A stretch of 64,000 nt of DNA, from contig PBIL01000006.1 of the NCBI GenBank assembly GCA_002720475.1, positions 120,598 through 184,597 on the forward strand, in the 5' to 3' direction. Both the position numbers and the translations under genes were made by a program. The notes beneath the pieces are model-generated. The model was not told where the DNA came from. It was given only the letters and a program-made list of their open reading frames with translations, and searched no databases. Source of the stretch: Roseovarius sp. Lineage in GTDB: Bacteria; Pseudomonadota; Alphaproteobacteria; Rhodobacterales; Rhodobacteraceae. Below, piece after piece: positions 38,500 to 48,545 of the stretch (the stretch's first letter is position 1; each line of letters starts with the position of its first letter).

Positions 38500-38817
38500 A
38501 TGAACCCGACCTTCGCCGCCCTGTTCCTCGGCCTCGTGCTTGCAGACGGTCCCGCACTCGCCTTCGGCACGGATCTGAACACGATCACACCTTCCATCAC
38601 CTTCCCGGAACCGGCACCCCAACCGGTCACCAAGGGCGCAGCCAACCCGTCGAAGCAAGACCGGTGCCGGGGCCGCCCGGGCGCGGCCCGTCGCGCACAC
38701 GGACATGCTTGCGGTTCCGCCTCGCCCCCGTCTAAACTCGTCAGGTCAGGGAGAGGAGCGCATGACGGCACAGGCCGCGGAAATCCGCCGGGGACGCAAG
38801 TTCGACCAGGTGCTTGA
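38500..38817 (+). CDS. Small secreted hypothetical protein
   Basis: The 105-residue frame starts at 38500 after CGGAGAGACCC. The first 20 residues (MNPTFAALFLGLVLADGPAL) look like a signal peptide. The sequence FGTDLNTITPSITFPEP and the following PQPVTKG resemble a family of very short exported proteins of about 50 residues that I associate with this group of bacteria. The residues after about 53 are Arg/Gly-rich and unlike that family, and the frame overlaps the TetR gene by 56 bases. A frameshift that abolished the normal stop would explain this. The N-terminal part is the better supported half. Confidence 0.45.
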   Translation: MNPTFAALFLGLVLADGPALAFGTDLNTITPSITFPEPAPQPVTKGAANPSKQDRCRGRPGAARRAHGHACGSASPPSKLVRSGRGAHDGTGRGNPPGTQVRPGA

Positions 38818-39379
38818 AGGGGCGAGGCGCGTGTTCATGCGTGACGGGTTCGAAGGGGCGAGCGTGGACGAGATCGCCCGCGAAGCACAGGTCTCGAAGG
38901 CCACGCTCTACAGCTATTTTCCCGACAAGCGCCTGCTCTTTTCCGAGGTGGCGCGAATCGAGTGCAACCGCCAGGCCGAGGAAGCCATCGAGGTGATCGG
39001 CTCGGGTGCGCCGATCGAGACCGTGCTTCACGAGGCCGCAAGCCGGATCGCGCGCTTCTTCATGTCGGATTTCGGGCAGCAGGTCTTTCGGATCTGCGTG
39101 GCCGAATCTCACCGGTTCCCCGAGTTGGGCCGACGGTTCTATGCCTCGGGCCCGGCGCTCGTGCGCGAACGGATGAGCCAGGTCCTCGCGCCCTATGTGG
39201 AGGCCGGCGTGCTGCGGATCGAGGACATGGACCTTGCCGCGAACCAGTTCGGCGAATTGTGCAAGGGCGATCTCTTCGTGCGCGCCCTCTGCGGCATGTG
39301 CGAAAATCCCTCCGAAGCCGATATCGAACGGGTGGTCAACGGCGCGGTGGAGATGTTTCTCGCGCGTTACCGCGCCTGA
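38762..39379 (+). CDS. TetR/AcrR family transcriptional regulator
   Basis: The 205-residue regulator has an N-terminal helix-turn-helix (about 12-60; FEGASVDEIAREAQVSKATL, then YSYFPDKRLLF) and a C-terminal ligand-binding domain of the TetR_C type (about 85-200). The start has AGGGAGAGGAGCGC upstream. Nothing nearby looks like an efflux pump, so its targets may be the small secreted gene upstream, itself, or distant genes. A TGAAC-N6-GTTCA palindrome lies upstream of the small gene. Confidence 0.9.
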   Translation: MTAQAAEIRRGRKFDQVLEGARRVFMRDGFEGASVDEIAREAQVSKATLYSYFPDKRLLFSEVARIECNRQAEEAIEVIGSGAPIETVLHEAASRIARFFMSDFGQQVFRICVAESHRFPELGRRFYASGPALVRERMSQVLAPYVEAGVLRIEDMDLAANQFGELCKGDLFVRALCGMCENPSEADIERVVNGAVEMFLARYRA

Positions 39380-39390
39380 TCGCGGATGGA

Positions 39391-39430
39391 CCGTCACCGA
39401 ATATTGCCAGATCTGTCATGACCCGGTCAC
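39391..39430 (+). promoter_or_regulatory. Pho boxes upstream of the PhoD-type phosphatase
   Basis: Seven-base repeats with an 11-base period are visible: CCGTCAC, TATTGCC, CTGTCAT and CGGTCAC, each separated by four bases. The third is a perfect PhoB half-site, the first and fourth match six of seven, and the second is poor. The array ends 61 bases before the ATG. Confidence 0.65.
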
Positions 39431-39491
39431 CGGCGTTTTACCTGCCGTGCGGACCCTCAAAGTCTCCATCGCCATTACAGGGAGTTTGAGG

Positions 39492-41045
39492 ATGTCACGT
39501 CTTTTCCGTCCGAACCGCCGTCGCTTTCTGGCGGGAACCACGGCCTTTGCCACCGGCCTCGCGCTGCCCGCGATCAGCCGGGCCAATGCGCGTCCGGTCT
39601 TTACCCACGGGGTGCAATCGGGCGATGTCGACATGTCCTCGGGCATGATCTGGACGCGGGCCGACCGGCCCGCCCGTATCGACATGGAAATCGCCACCAC
39701 CGAGAGCTTTGGCGACGCGCGTCGCCTCGCGCCGCTCAACGCGCTGCCTGACAGCGATTTCGCGGTCAAGCGGCTGATCGAGGGGCTGCCCGCCGGGCAG
39801 GACATCTTCTACCGGTTCACGGCGACCGATCTGTCGGACATGAACGCCGTCTCGGAGCCGGTGACAGGACGCTTCCGCACCGCTCCCGCCGGCCGCCGAG
39901 ACATCCGCTTTGCCTGGTCGGGCGATACCGCCGGTCAGGGCTGGGGCATCGACGCCGATGGCATGTGGACCTATGCCACCATGGCCGGCCATCAGCCGGA
40001 TTTCTTCCTCCATTCGGGCGATACGATCTATGCCGACGGCCCGATGACCGACACGGTCGAGAAGGACGGCACGGTGATCTGGAAGAACACCACGCTGATC
40101 GACGAGAAGCGTAAGGTCGCGGAAACGCTGGACGAGTTTCGCGGCCAGTGGAAATACAACATGATGGATGCGCATCTGCGCGCCTTCAACGCCACAGTCC
40201 CGACCTTTTTCCAGTGGGACGATCACGAGGTGGTCAATAACTGGTCAGCCTCCAAGGATCTGCGCGAGGACGACCGCTACCGCGAGAAATCCATCGACCT
40301 GCTGGCGGCGCGTGCGGGCCGCGCCTTTCACGAGATGACGCCGATCCGCTACACCCCCAGCGAACCGGGACGGGTCTATCGTCACGTCTCCTACGGACCG
40401 TTGCTCGACATCTTCTTTCTCGATCTGCGCAGCTATCGCGGTCCCAACAGCGACAACATGCAAGACAGCCTCAGCGACGAGTCGCGCATCCTCGGGGCCG
40501 AACAGGTGGCGTGGCTGCAACGCGCACTCGCCCGCTCTGACGCGACCTGGAAGGTGATCGCCTCGGACATGCCGCTCGGCCTCGTCGTGGGCGGCGGGCA
40601 AGAAGCCGTGGCCAACGGCGATAACGGTCCGGCGCGTGGCCGCGAACTGGAACTGGCGGGCCTCTTGCGCTTCATCAAGAGCGCGGGGATTGCAAATGTC
40701 GTCTGGCTCACGGCCGATGTGCATTACACCGCGGCGCATTACTATTCACCGGACAAGGCGCAATTTCAGGACTTCGCGCCGTTCTGGGAATTCGTGTCGG
40801 GGCCAATCCACGCGGGCACGTTCGGGCCCAACGATCTCGACATGACCTTCGGCCCCGAGGTGCGCTTCGTGAAAGGGCCCGGTGCCGATCAGGGCCAGAA
40901 CCTGCCGCCAAGTGACGGGCTGCAATTCTTCGGGCTGGTCGATATCGACGGGGCGACGCAGCAGATGACCGTGCGCCTGATGGACCGCGCCGATGCAGAG
41001 TTGTGGAAGGTCACGCTCGATCCCGAGCGTGGCAACGCGATCTGA
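39492..41045 (+). CDS. phoD: PhoD-like alkaline phosphatase / phosphodiesterase, Tat-exported
   Basis: The 517-residue enzyme starts with a twin-arginine signal (NRRRFLAGTTAFATGLALPA). Next come the PhoD N-terminal domain (FTHGVQSGDVDMSSGMIWTR) and the metallophosphatase domain (HSGDTIYADGPM, VPTFFQWDDHEVVNNW, VVWLTADVHYTAAHYY). PhoD enzymes release phosphate from mono- and diesters in the periplasm using Ca and Fe. Pho boxes in the preceding 100 bases indicate PhoB control under phosphate limitation. A good terminator follows. The start at 39492 has GGAGTTTGAGG. Confidence 0.92.
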   Translation: MSRLFRPNRRRFLAGTTAFATGLALPAISRANARPVFTHGVQSGDVDMSSGMIWTRADRPARIDMEIATTESFGDARRLAPLNALPDSDFAVKRLIEGLPAGQDIFYRFTATDLSDMNAVSEPVTGRFRTAPAGRRDIRFAWSGDTAGQGWGIDADGMWTYATMAGHQPDFFLHSGDTIYADGPMTDTVEKDGTVIWKNTTLIDEKRKVAETLDEFRGQWKYNMMDAHLRAFNATVPTFFQWDDHEVVNNWSASKDLREDDRYREKSIDLLAARAGRAFHEMTPIRYTPSEPGRVYRHVSYGPLLDIFFLDLRSYRGPNSDNMQDSLSDESRILGAEQVAWLQRALARSDATWKVIASDMPLGLVVGGGQEAVANGDNGPARGRELELAGLLRFIKSAGIANVVWLTADVHYTAAHYYSPDKAQFQDFAPFWEFVSGPIHAGTFGPNDLDMTFGPEVRFVKGPGADQGQNLPPSDGLQFFGLVDIDGATQQMTVRLMDRADAELWKVTLDPERGNAI

Positions 41046-41056
41046 GCTTGGCGCTG

Positions 41057-41084
41057 AAAGGGGGCGGCCGGTGCCGCCCCTTTT
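41057..41084. terminator. Intrinsic terminator between phoD and a polyamine permease gene
   Basis: GGGGCGGC (41061-41068) pairs with GCCGCCCC (41073-41080), followed by TTTT and preceded by AAAG, so it can serve both converging genes. Confidence 0.75.
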
Positions 41085-41086
41085 CC

Positions 41087-41998
41087 TCAGGTCGGGCTCA
41101 TCCCCCGAAGGCGTTCGGAGCGGCGCCGCAGCAACTCGACCGTGGTCAGCAGCGCGATGGAGATGATCACCAGAAGCGTCGCCACGGCAAGGATCGAGGG
41201 GCTGATCTGTTCGCGGATCCCGTTCCACATCTGGCGCGGAATGGTCTGCTGTTGGTGGCTGCCGATGAAGAGCACGACCACCACCTCGTCGAAGGAGGTG
41301 ACGAAGGCGAAGAGCGCCCCCGAGACCACCCCCGGCGTGATGAGCGGCATCTGCACCTTGAAGAAGGTGCGCACCGGCCCCGCCCCGAGACTGGCCGACG
41401 CCCGGACAAGCGAGCGGTCGAAGCCCGCAAGCGTCGCCGTCACCGTGATGATCACGAAGGGAATGCCAAGCGTGGCATGGGCGAGGATGACGCCGAGATA
41501 GCTGTTGGCAAGCCCCGTGGCCGAATAAAAGAAGAAGAGCCCCGTCGCGGTGATGATGATCGGCACGATCATCGGCGAGATGAGCACGGCCATGATCGCC
41601 TTGCGCCACGGCATTTCCGGCCGCGACAGGCCAAGCGCCGCAAGCGTACCGAGCGAGGTGGCGAGAATGGTCGAGAAGAAGCCGATGATGATGGAATTCT
41701 TCGCCGCCTTCACCCAGGCGGCATTTTCCCAGACATCGGCCCACCAGCTCTCGTCGCGCGGCGCGCCGGGCTCCAGCATTCCGAAGGTAAGCAGGTTGTC
41801 ATACCAGCGCAGGGAAAAGCCTTCGGGATCGAAGGTCAGCATCTTCCTGGTGAAGGTGAAATAGGGTTCGGCGTTGAAGCTGAGCGGGATGATCACAAGG
41901 ATCGGCGCGATCAGGAAGAAGAAGATAAGCCCGCAGAGCAAGAGATAGGTGTAATGCCAGATCCGTTCGAGCGGGGAGGCATAGATCGGAAGCGCCAT
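41087..41998 (-). CDS. ABC transporter permease, PotC-like (polyamine system 1)
   Basis: The 303-residue inner-membrane protein has about six hydrophobic segments and the binding-protein-dependent permease (EAA) motif AGFDRSLVRASASLGAGPVR, which contacts the ATPase. Its length and ending (LLRRRSERLRGMSPT) fit the PotC/PotI group. It is the last gene of the leftward operon ATPase, binding protein, permease, permease, starting five bases after the first permease. The transported substrate is predicted to be spermidine, putrescine or a related cation. Confidence 0.9.
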   Translation of the reverse strand: MALPIYASPLERIWHYTYLLLCGLIFFFLIAPILVIIPLSFNAEPYFTFTRKMLTFDPEGFSLRWYDNLLTFGMLEPGAPRDESWWADVWENAAWVKAAKNSIIIGFFSTILATSLGTLAALGLSRPEMPWRKAIMAVLISPMIVPIIITATGLFFFYSATGLANSYLGVILAHATLGIPFVIITVTATLAGFDRSLVRASASLGAGPVRTFFKVQMPLITPGVVSGALFAFVTSFDEVVVVLFIGSHQQQTIPRQMWNGIREQISPSILAVATLLVIISIALLTTVELLRRRSERLRGMSPT

Positions 41999-42003
41999 CG
42001 GTC

Positions 42004-43275
42004 CTATCCCAGTTTCATGTTGTCGATGCCGACGATGCGGTCATAGACCCAGTAGAGCACCAGCACCGCCGCCAGCAGCATCGTCGCCAGCGCCGCCGCC
42101 AGCGACCAGTTGAGCGATTCCTGCATGTGAAAGGCGATCTGGTTCGAGATCAGCGTGCCCGTCGCCCCGCCGACAAGCGCGGGGGTGATGTAGTAGCCGA
42201 CCGCCAGGATGAAGACGAGGATCGCGCCCGCGCCGATGCCCGGCACGGTCTGCGGCACGTAGATGCGGCGGAACGTGGTCCAGCTCGTCGCACCCAGGCT
42301 GCGCGCGGCGCGGGCATAGCTGGGCGGAATGGTCTTCATGACCGAGTAGAGCGGCAGGATCATGAAGGGCAGCAGGATATGCGTCATGGCGATGATCGTG
42401 CCCGCCTGATTGTACATCAGGGACAGCCGGTTCTCGTCCCCAAGCACGCCGAGCGCCACCAGCGTGTCGTTGATCACCCCCTGCCCCTGCAAGAGCACCA
42501 TCCAGCTTGTCGTGCGCACCAGCAGAGAGGTCCAGAACGGCAAGAGCACGAGAATGAGCAGCAGGCTCGCCTTGCGCATCGGCAGCACGGCCAGCAGATG
42601 CGCCACCGGAAAGCCGAGCACGAGGCAGAGCCCGGTGATCGCGAGGGCAAGAACGAAGGTGCGCACGAAGAGCGTGATGTAGATGCGGCTCTGCTTGTCG
42701 GCAAAGGCGAACTCGCCCTCGGGCGTGATCTTGCGATCCAGGGCCGCCTGGTAGAAATTCGTCGTCACCGGGGCCGCGGCCGAGCGCATGGCGGCCCAGA
42801 GATCGCGGCGCGCCCAGTCCTTGTCCACGTCGAGCACGGCCTCTCGGTAAGGCGGCTCGATCCGGTCTGCGCGCCGCGCGGTCTTGGTGAAGAGCGAGCG
42901 CGTGCCCGGCACCTCGTAATTGATCCGCGTGCCGACCGCCCCCTGCGTGCGCGCCTCCTTGGCGGCGCGCAGGTCCATCACCAGCGCCTCGAAGGCTGCC
43001 TCGTCGGGCTCGGCACCGGGATTCTCGTCGAACCACCGGGTCAGGGCGGGCATGTTGGCGCTGAACGTATCGTTGAGCAACGACCGCGAAAGCATCTGCC
43101 CGATGGGAATGATGAAGGTCAGCAGAACGAAGGCCAGAAGCGGCAGCACCAGCACGAGGGCCCGGATCCGCGCGCGCCGCTCTGCCTGCGCCAGCGCCTG
43201 CTTGAGCGGGCGGCCATCGGGCGTGCGCAATGCGCCGACGATGTCTGTCGGCATGTCGGCGGCGGTGTCGGCCAT
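42004..43275 (-). CDS. ABC transporter permease, PotB-like with long periplasmic loop (polyamine system 1)
   Basis: The 423-residue permease is about 130 residues longer than PotB. After the first membrane segment (about 36-58) there is a hydrophilic insertion of about 140 residues (70-205). It includes NYEVPGTRSLFTKTARRADR and is presumably periplasmic. The remaining five membrane segments follow, with the EAA motif ARAARSLGATSWTTFRRIYV. The extra loop may contact the binding protein. It lies between the binding-protein gene and the second permease. Confidence 0.9.
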   Translation of the reverse strand: MADTAADMPTDIVGALRTPDGRPLKQALAQAERRARIRALVLVLPLLAFVLLTFIIPIGQMLSRSLLNDTFSANMPALTRWFDENPGAEPDEAAFEALVMDLRAAKEARTQGAVGTRINYEVPGTRSLFTKTARRADRIEPPYREAVLDVDKDWARRDLWAAMRSAAAPVTTNFYQAALDRKITPEGEFAFADKQSRIYITLFVRTFVLALAITGLCLVLGFPVAHLLAVLPMRKASLLLILVLLPFWTSLLVRTTSWMVLLQGQGVINDTLVALGVLGDENRLSLMYNQAGTIIAMTHILLPFMILPLYSVMKTIPPSYARAARSLGATSWTTFRRIYVPQTVPGIGAGAILVFILAVGYYITPALVGGATGTLISNQIAFHMQESLNWSLAAALATMLLAAVLVLYWVYDRIVGIDNMKLG

Positions 43276-43305
43276 TTCGGTGCTGTCCCTCGTTTCGGCG
43301 TCACC

Positions 43306-43332
43306 CCGGGGCGGGCTACGGCCCCGCCCCGG
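43306..43332 (-). terminator. Hairpin between binding-protein and permease genes (system 1)
   Basis: CCGGGGCGGG and CCCGCCCCGG form a ten-base-pair stem with a seven-base loop, with no T run. It probably stabilises the binding-protein mRNA or reduces read-through into the permease genes. Confidence 0.5.
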
Positions 43333-43344
43333 CGCTTGTCCTGG

Positions 43345-44418
43345 TTACTGAAGCAGCCAGGCGTTGAACCGCTCGGTGAGTTCCACCTTGCGGTCGGCCC
43401 AGAACTCGAAATCGTTGGCCAGCGCCGTCTTGAGGTTGTCGGGGGCCGTCGGCATGTGCGGACCCATCTCGGTCTTGCCGTCGTTGAACATGCCCACGAG
43501 CGGTGCCGAGGATTTGCGGGCAGGGCCGTAGCTGATCCAGGCCGCCTGATCCGCCAGGCGCTGCGTGTCGGTGGCGAAACTGATGAACTTGAGCGCCTCG
43601 TCCTTGTTGGGCGCGCCTTTCGGGATCACGAACAGGTCGAAATCGAGGATCTGACCGTCCCAGATGATCTCGAAGGGCTGGCCCTCGGTCACCTGTGCGT
43701 TGAAGATCCGCCCGTTATAGGCGGTGGTCATCACCACCTCGCCATCGGCCAGAAGCTGCGGCGGCTGCGCGCCCGCTTCCCACCAGACGATATCGGACTT
43801 GATCGTGTCGAGCTTGGCAAAGGCGCGGTCCACGCCCTCGTCGGTCGAGAGCATGTCATAGACCTCGCCTGTCAGCACGCCATCGGCCATCAGGGCCATT
43901 TCCAGAAGCGCGGTCGGATCCTTGCGCAGGCCGCGCTTGCCCGGGAATTTCTCGGTATCGAAGAAATCCGCAAGCGTGCTCGGGGTGCCGCTCACGTTCT
44001 CGGTGTTGTAGGCCACCACCGTGGACCAGACGATAGAGGGCACCGCACAATCCGAGACCATCCCGGCAGCGAGGAAATCCTCGGTCGCGGGGGTGCCATC
44101 GGGGGCGGCGGGCAGCGCCGAGTGGTCGATCACCTCAAGCAGACCCTCGTCGCAGAGGCGCACGGCATCGGCCAGCTCGATATCGGCCACGTCGATGGTG
44201 ACATTGCCCGCCTCGACCTGCGCCTTGATCGGTGTGGCGGGGTTGTCGGCATCGACAGAGTTCACCTTGATCCCGGTTTCGGCGGTGAAGGGCTTGTGAT
44301 AGGCCTCGACCTGGCTCTTGGTATAGGCCCCGCCCCAGGACATGACCGTGACTTCCTGCGCCGAGGCGGCAAAGGCCATCCCGGTCAGGGCTGTGGTGAG
44401 GATGAGTGTCTTTTTCAT
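43345..44418 (-). CDS. Periplasmic polyamine-type substrate-binding protein (system 1)
   Basis: The 357-residue protein has a signal peptide (MKKTLILTTALTGMAFAASA, cleavage before QEV) and the fold of the PotD/PotF group (VTVMSWGGAYTKSQVEAYHK; VWSTVVAYNTENVSG; MTTAYNGRIFNAQVTEGQ). It would capture the ligand for the permeases encoded after it. It differs clearly from the second binding protein at 50873, so the two systems probably prefer different amines. The ATPase gene lies upstream with an 88-base gap. Confidence 0.9.
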   Translation of the reverse strand: MKKTLILTTALTGMAFAASAQEVTVMSWGGAYTKSQVEAYHKPFTAETGIKVNSVDADNPATPIKAQVEAGNVTIDVADIELADAVRLCDEGLLEVIDHSALPAAPDGTPATEDFLAAGMVSDCAVPSIVWSTVVAYNTENVSGTPSTLADFFDTEKFPGKRGLRKDPTALLEMALMADGVLTGEVYDMLSTDEGVDRAFAKLDTIKSDIVWWEAGAQPPQLLADGEVVMTTAYNGRIFNAQVTEGQPFEIIWDGQILDFDLFVIPKGAPNKDEALKFISFATDTQRLADQAAWISYGPARKSSAPLVGMFNDGKTEMGPHMPTAPDNLKTALANDFEFWADRKVELTERFNAWLLQ

Positions 44419-44506
44419 TTTTACTCCCTGAGATTATCGGGCCGGCGCGCCTCGTGCGTTCCGGCCGTGTTTGCCCCGCCCACGATCCGCGCGCGGGGTA
44501 TTCGCT

Positions 44507-45616
<1,110 letters not shown>

Positions 45617-45783
45617 CCGCCACTCCCTGTTTCACTCATGCGTGGTTTTCCACGTTCGAGAAGGACTAAACCGCCAAATTTCCCGCGATGCAAGCGCCCT
45701 GCGGCGGTTTTGGACAGTTTTGCGACGGCGCGGACCGAATGGCCTGAGAATTCGGCAAGTTCGGGCGATTTGCCCGCCTGCGC

Positions 45784-47154
45784 TCAGCCAAGCACCGCCT
45801 GCACCGCGCGGCGGGTCTTTTCCACCACCTCGTCGGCCTCGGCATGGGTAAGGCAGAAGGGCGGTGCGAAGCCGAGAATATCGCCCTGCGGCATGGCCCG
45901 CGCGATGACATGATCGGCGGCCAGCGCGGCAGCGATCCGAGGGCCGACCTTCTCGGCCGGATCGAAGAAGACACGGCCCTCTCGCTCCTTGACGAATTCC
46001 ACCGCGCAGAGCATCCCCTCGCCGCGCACCTCGCCCACGTTCGGGTGATGCCCGAGCGCCTCGGTCATGATGCGGTTGAGATAGCCGCCCACCTCGCGGT
46101 TGTTTTCGATCAGGTTCAGATCGTCCAGAAGCTTGAGATTGGCCACCCCCGCCGCCGCGCCGACGGGATGGGCCGAATATGTCCAGCCGTGGCCGATGGG
46201 GCCATTCTCATCCGTGCCCTGCTCCAGCACTTTCCACATCTTCTCGCTCACGATAGAGCCGGAGAGCGGCGCATAGGCCGAGGTCAGGCCCTTGGCGATG
46301 GTGATGAGGTCAGGCTTCAGCCCGTAATGCGCGGAGCCGAACATGGTGCCGAGACGGCCAAAGCCCGTCACCACCTCGTCGGCGATGAGCAGGATGTCGT
46401 GCCTTTCCAGTATCGGCTGGATCGCCTCCCAATACCCGGCGGGCGGCGGCACGATGCCCCCTGTTCCCAGCACCGGCTCGCCGATGAAGGCGGCGATGGT
46501 GTCGGCGCCTTCGCGCTCGATCAGCGCCTCCAGTTCTGCCGCGCAATGGGCGGTGAACGCTTCCTCGCTCATGCCGATATCGTCGCGGCGATAGTAATAG
46601 GGTGCCTCGGTATGGATCACCTGCGCGAGCGGCAGGTCGAACTTGCGATGAAAGAGATGCAGCCCCGTGAGCGAACCGGTCATCAGGCCCGAGCCGTGAT
46701 AGCCACGCCAGCGCGAGATGATCTTCTTCTTCTCGGGACGGCCGAGGATGTTGTTGTAATACCAGACAAGCTTGATGTTGGTCTCGTTGGCGTCACTGCC
46801 CGACAGTCCGAAATACACCTTGCTCATATGCTCGGGCGCGCGGTCGAGGATCATCTTCGCCAGCGTGATCGACGCCTCGGTGCCGTGGCCCACATAGGCG
46901 TGGTAATAGGCCAGTTCGCGCGCCTGCTCGGCAATCGCCTCGGCGATCTCGGGCCGCCCATAACCCACGTTCACGCAATAGAGCCCGGCAAAGGCGTCAA
47001 GCAGCCGCGTACCGTCACGATCCACGATATGAGACCCGCTGCCACCGGTGATCACACGGTTCGGGGCCTCACCCCGCGCGAACTGCGCGAGATGCGTCGA
47101 GGGGTGAAAGAAATTCTCGCGGTCCCACTGGTCAAGCTGGTCGTTTCTGAGCAT
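45784..47154 (-). CDS. Class III omega-aminotransferase
   Basis: The 456-residue PLP enzyme belongs to the aspartate aminotransferase family class III. Asp259 in LLIADEVVTGFGR contacts the pyridine nitrogen, and Lys288 in TIAKGLTSAYAPLSG forms the Schiff base. Members of this subgroup move amino groups from putrescine, cadaverine, beta-alanine or other omega-amines to pyruvate. The start follows GAAAGGAAAG. It is divergent from the M24 hydrolase and precedes the ABC operon, so a substrate imported by system 1 is plausible. It is related to, but distinct from, the enzyme at 48546. Confidence 0.9.
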   Translation of the reverse strand: MLRNDQLDQWDRENFFHPSTHLAQFARGEAPNRVITGGSGSHIVDRDGTRLLDAFAGLYCVNVGYGRPEIAEAIAEQARELAYYHAYVGHGTEASITLAKMILDRAPEHMSKVYFGLSGSDANETNIKLVWYYNNILGRPEKKKIISRWRGYHGSGLMTGSLTGLHLFHRKFDLPLAQVIHTEAPYYYRRDDIGMSEEAFTAHCAAELEALIEREGADTIAAFIGEPVLGTGGIVPPPAGYWEAIQPILERHDILLIADEVVTGFGRLGTMFGSAHYGLKPDLITIAKGLTSAYAPLSGSIVSEKMWKVLEQGTDENGPIGHGWTYSAHPVGAAAGVANLKLLDDLNLIENNREVGGYLNRIMTEALGHHPNVGEVRGEGMLCAVEFVKEREGRVFFDPAEKVGPRIAAALAADHVIARAMPQGDILGFAPPFCLTHAEADEVVEKTRRAVQAVLG

Positions 47155-47306
47155 CCGTCTTTCCTTTCACGAGCGGGCACGCGGGGCGCGCGGCAGGGTT
47201 TGTGGCCGCTCTCTCGTCGGAAAGCGACATGGTGTGACGCATTTTCTTTGGCAGATCAAAGCCGAAAGCTCAATATGACCGGGCAAGACTAAAGAACGGA
47301 CGCCCC

Positions 47307-48491
47307 ATGATCGCCAAGGACCTGCCCTTTTCCGACGCCGAATATGCGCGCCGCCTCGCCAAGACCCGCGCCGCCATGGCGGCGCGCGGGATCGAGGTGC
47401 TCTTCGTCACCGATCCATCGAACCAGCACTGGCTCACGGGCTATGACGGCTGGTCCTTCTACGTGCACCAGGGGGTGATCGTCCTGCCTGAGGCCGATCC
47501 GGTCTGGTGGGGGCGCAACCAGGACGCCAACGGCGCGGTGCGCACGGTCTGGATGACCGATGACCGGGTGATCGGCTATGCGGACAACTACGTGCAATCC
47601 ACCGAACGCCACCCGATGCAGGACCTTGTCGAACGCCTGCGCGGCATGGGTCTTGCGGCGGCGCGCATCGGCGTCGAGATGGACAATTACTACTTCTCCG
47701 CCAAGGCGATGGAGGTGCTGCGCGCGGAATTGCCCGACGCCACGTTCCTCGACGCCACCGCCCTCGTCAACTGGCAGCGCGGGGTGAAATCGGACGAAGA
47801 ACTCGCCTTCATGCGCAAGGCCGCGCTGATCTCGGAAAAGATCACCGACGGGCTGATGGAACGGGTCGAGCCGGGCATCCCCAAGAACGAGATCGTGGCC
47901 GAGATCTTCCGCGATGCGATTCGCGGCGTCGACGGGGCCTGGGGCGATTACCCGGCCATCGTGCCGCTTCTGCCGTCGGGCTCGGACGCCGCAGCGCCAC
48001 ACCTGACCTGGAACGGCCGCCCCTTCGCCACGGGCGAGGCGACCTTCTTCGAGATCTCGGGATGCTACCGGCGCTATCACGCGCCCTTCTGCCGCACGCT
48101 GTTTCTGGGCAAGCCGCCGCGTTTCCTGCTCGACGCGGAAAAGGCGCTGGTCGAGGGGCTGGAGGCTGGGCTCGAGGCCGCGCGTGCGGGCAACCGCGCC
48201 TGCGACGTGGCCAACGCGCTCGCCGCGCCGCTCGAACGCGCAGGCATAGAGCGCGGCGCGCGCTGCGGCTATCCCATCGGGCTGAGCTATCCGCCGGACT
48301 GGGGCGAGCGCACGATCAGCCTGCGCGCCGAGGACGAGACCGTGCTCGAGCCCGGCATGACCTTCCACTTCATGCCGGGCCTGTGGATGTCCGACTGGGG
48401 GCTGGAGATCACCGAATCGATCCTGATCACCGAGAGCGGCCCGGCCGAAACCCTCTGCCACCGCCCGCGGAAGATGTATGTGAAAGACTGA
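47307..48491 (+). CDS. M24 family hydrolase, ectoine hydrolase (DoeA/EutD)-like
   Basis: The 394-residue protein has the creatinase-type N-terminal domain (SNQHWLTGYDGWSFYVHQGV) and the pita-bread M24 domain. Distinctive stretches are DYPAIVPLLPSGSDAAAPHL, GYPIGLSYPPDWGERTISLR and GMTFHFMPGLWMSDWGLEIT. By memory these are very close to DoeA/EutD, which hydrolyse ectoine to N-acetyl-diaminobutyrate. No doeB/eutE deacylase, ectoine transporter or ectoine-specific regulator is seen in the window. It may be a paralogue acting on another cyclic or N-acylated amine that feeds the adjacent aminotransferases. Confidence 0.82.
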   Translation: MIAKDLPFSDAEYARRLAKTRAAMAARGIEVLFVTDPSNQHWLTGYDGWSFYVHQGVIVLPEADPVWWGRNQDANGAVRTVWMTDDRVIGYADNYVQSTERHPMQDLVERLRGMGLAAARIGVEMDNYYFSAKAMEVLRAELPDATFLDATALVNWQRGVKSDEELAFMRKAALISEKITDGLMERVEPGIPKNEIVAEIFRDAIRGVDGAWGDYPAIVPLLPSGSDAAAPHLTWNGRPFATGEATFFEISGCYRRYHAPFCRTLFLGKPPRFLLDAEKALVEGLEAGLEAARAGNRACDVANALAAPLERAGIERGARCGYPIGLSYPPDWGERTISLRAEDETVLEPGMTFHFMPGLWMSDWGLEITESILITESGPAETLCHRPRKMYVKD

Positions 48492-48545
48492 GGCCCCGGC
48501 TTCATCGTTCCGGAAATACTCCGGGGAGTGTGAGGGGCTGGCCCC

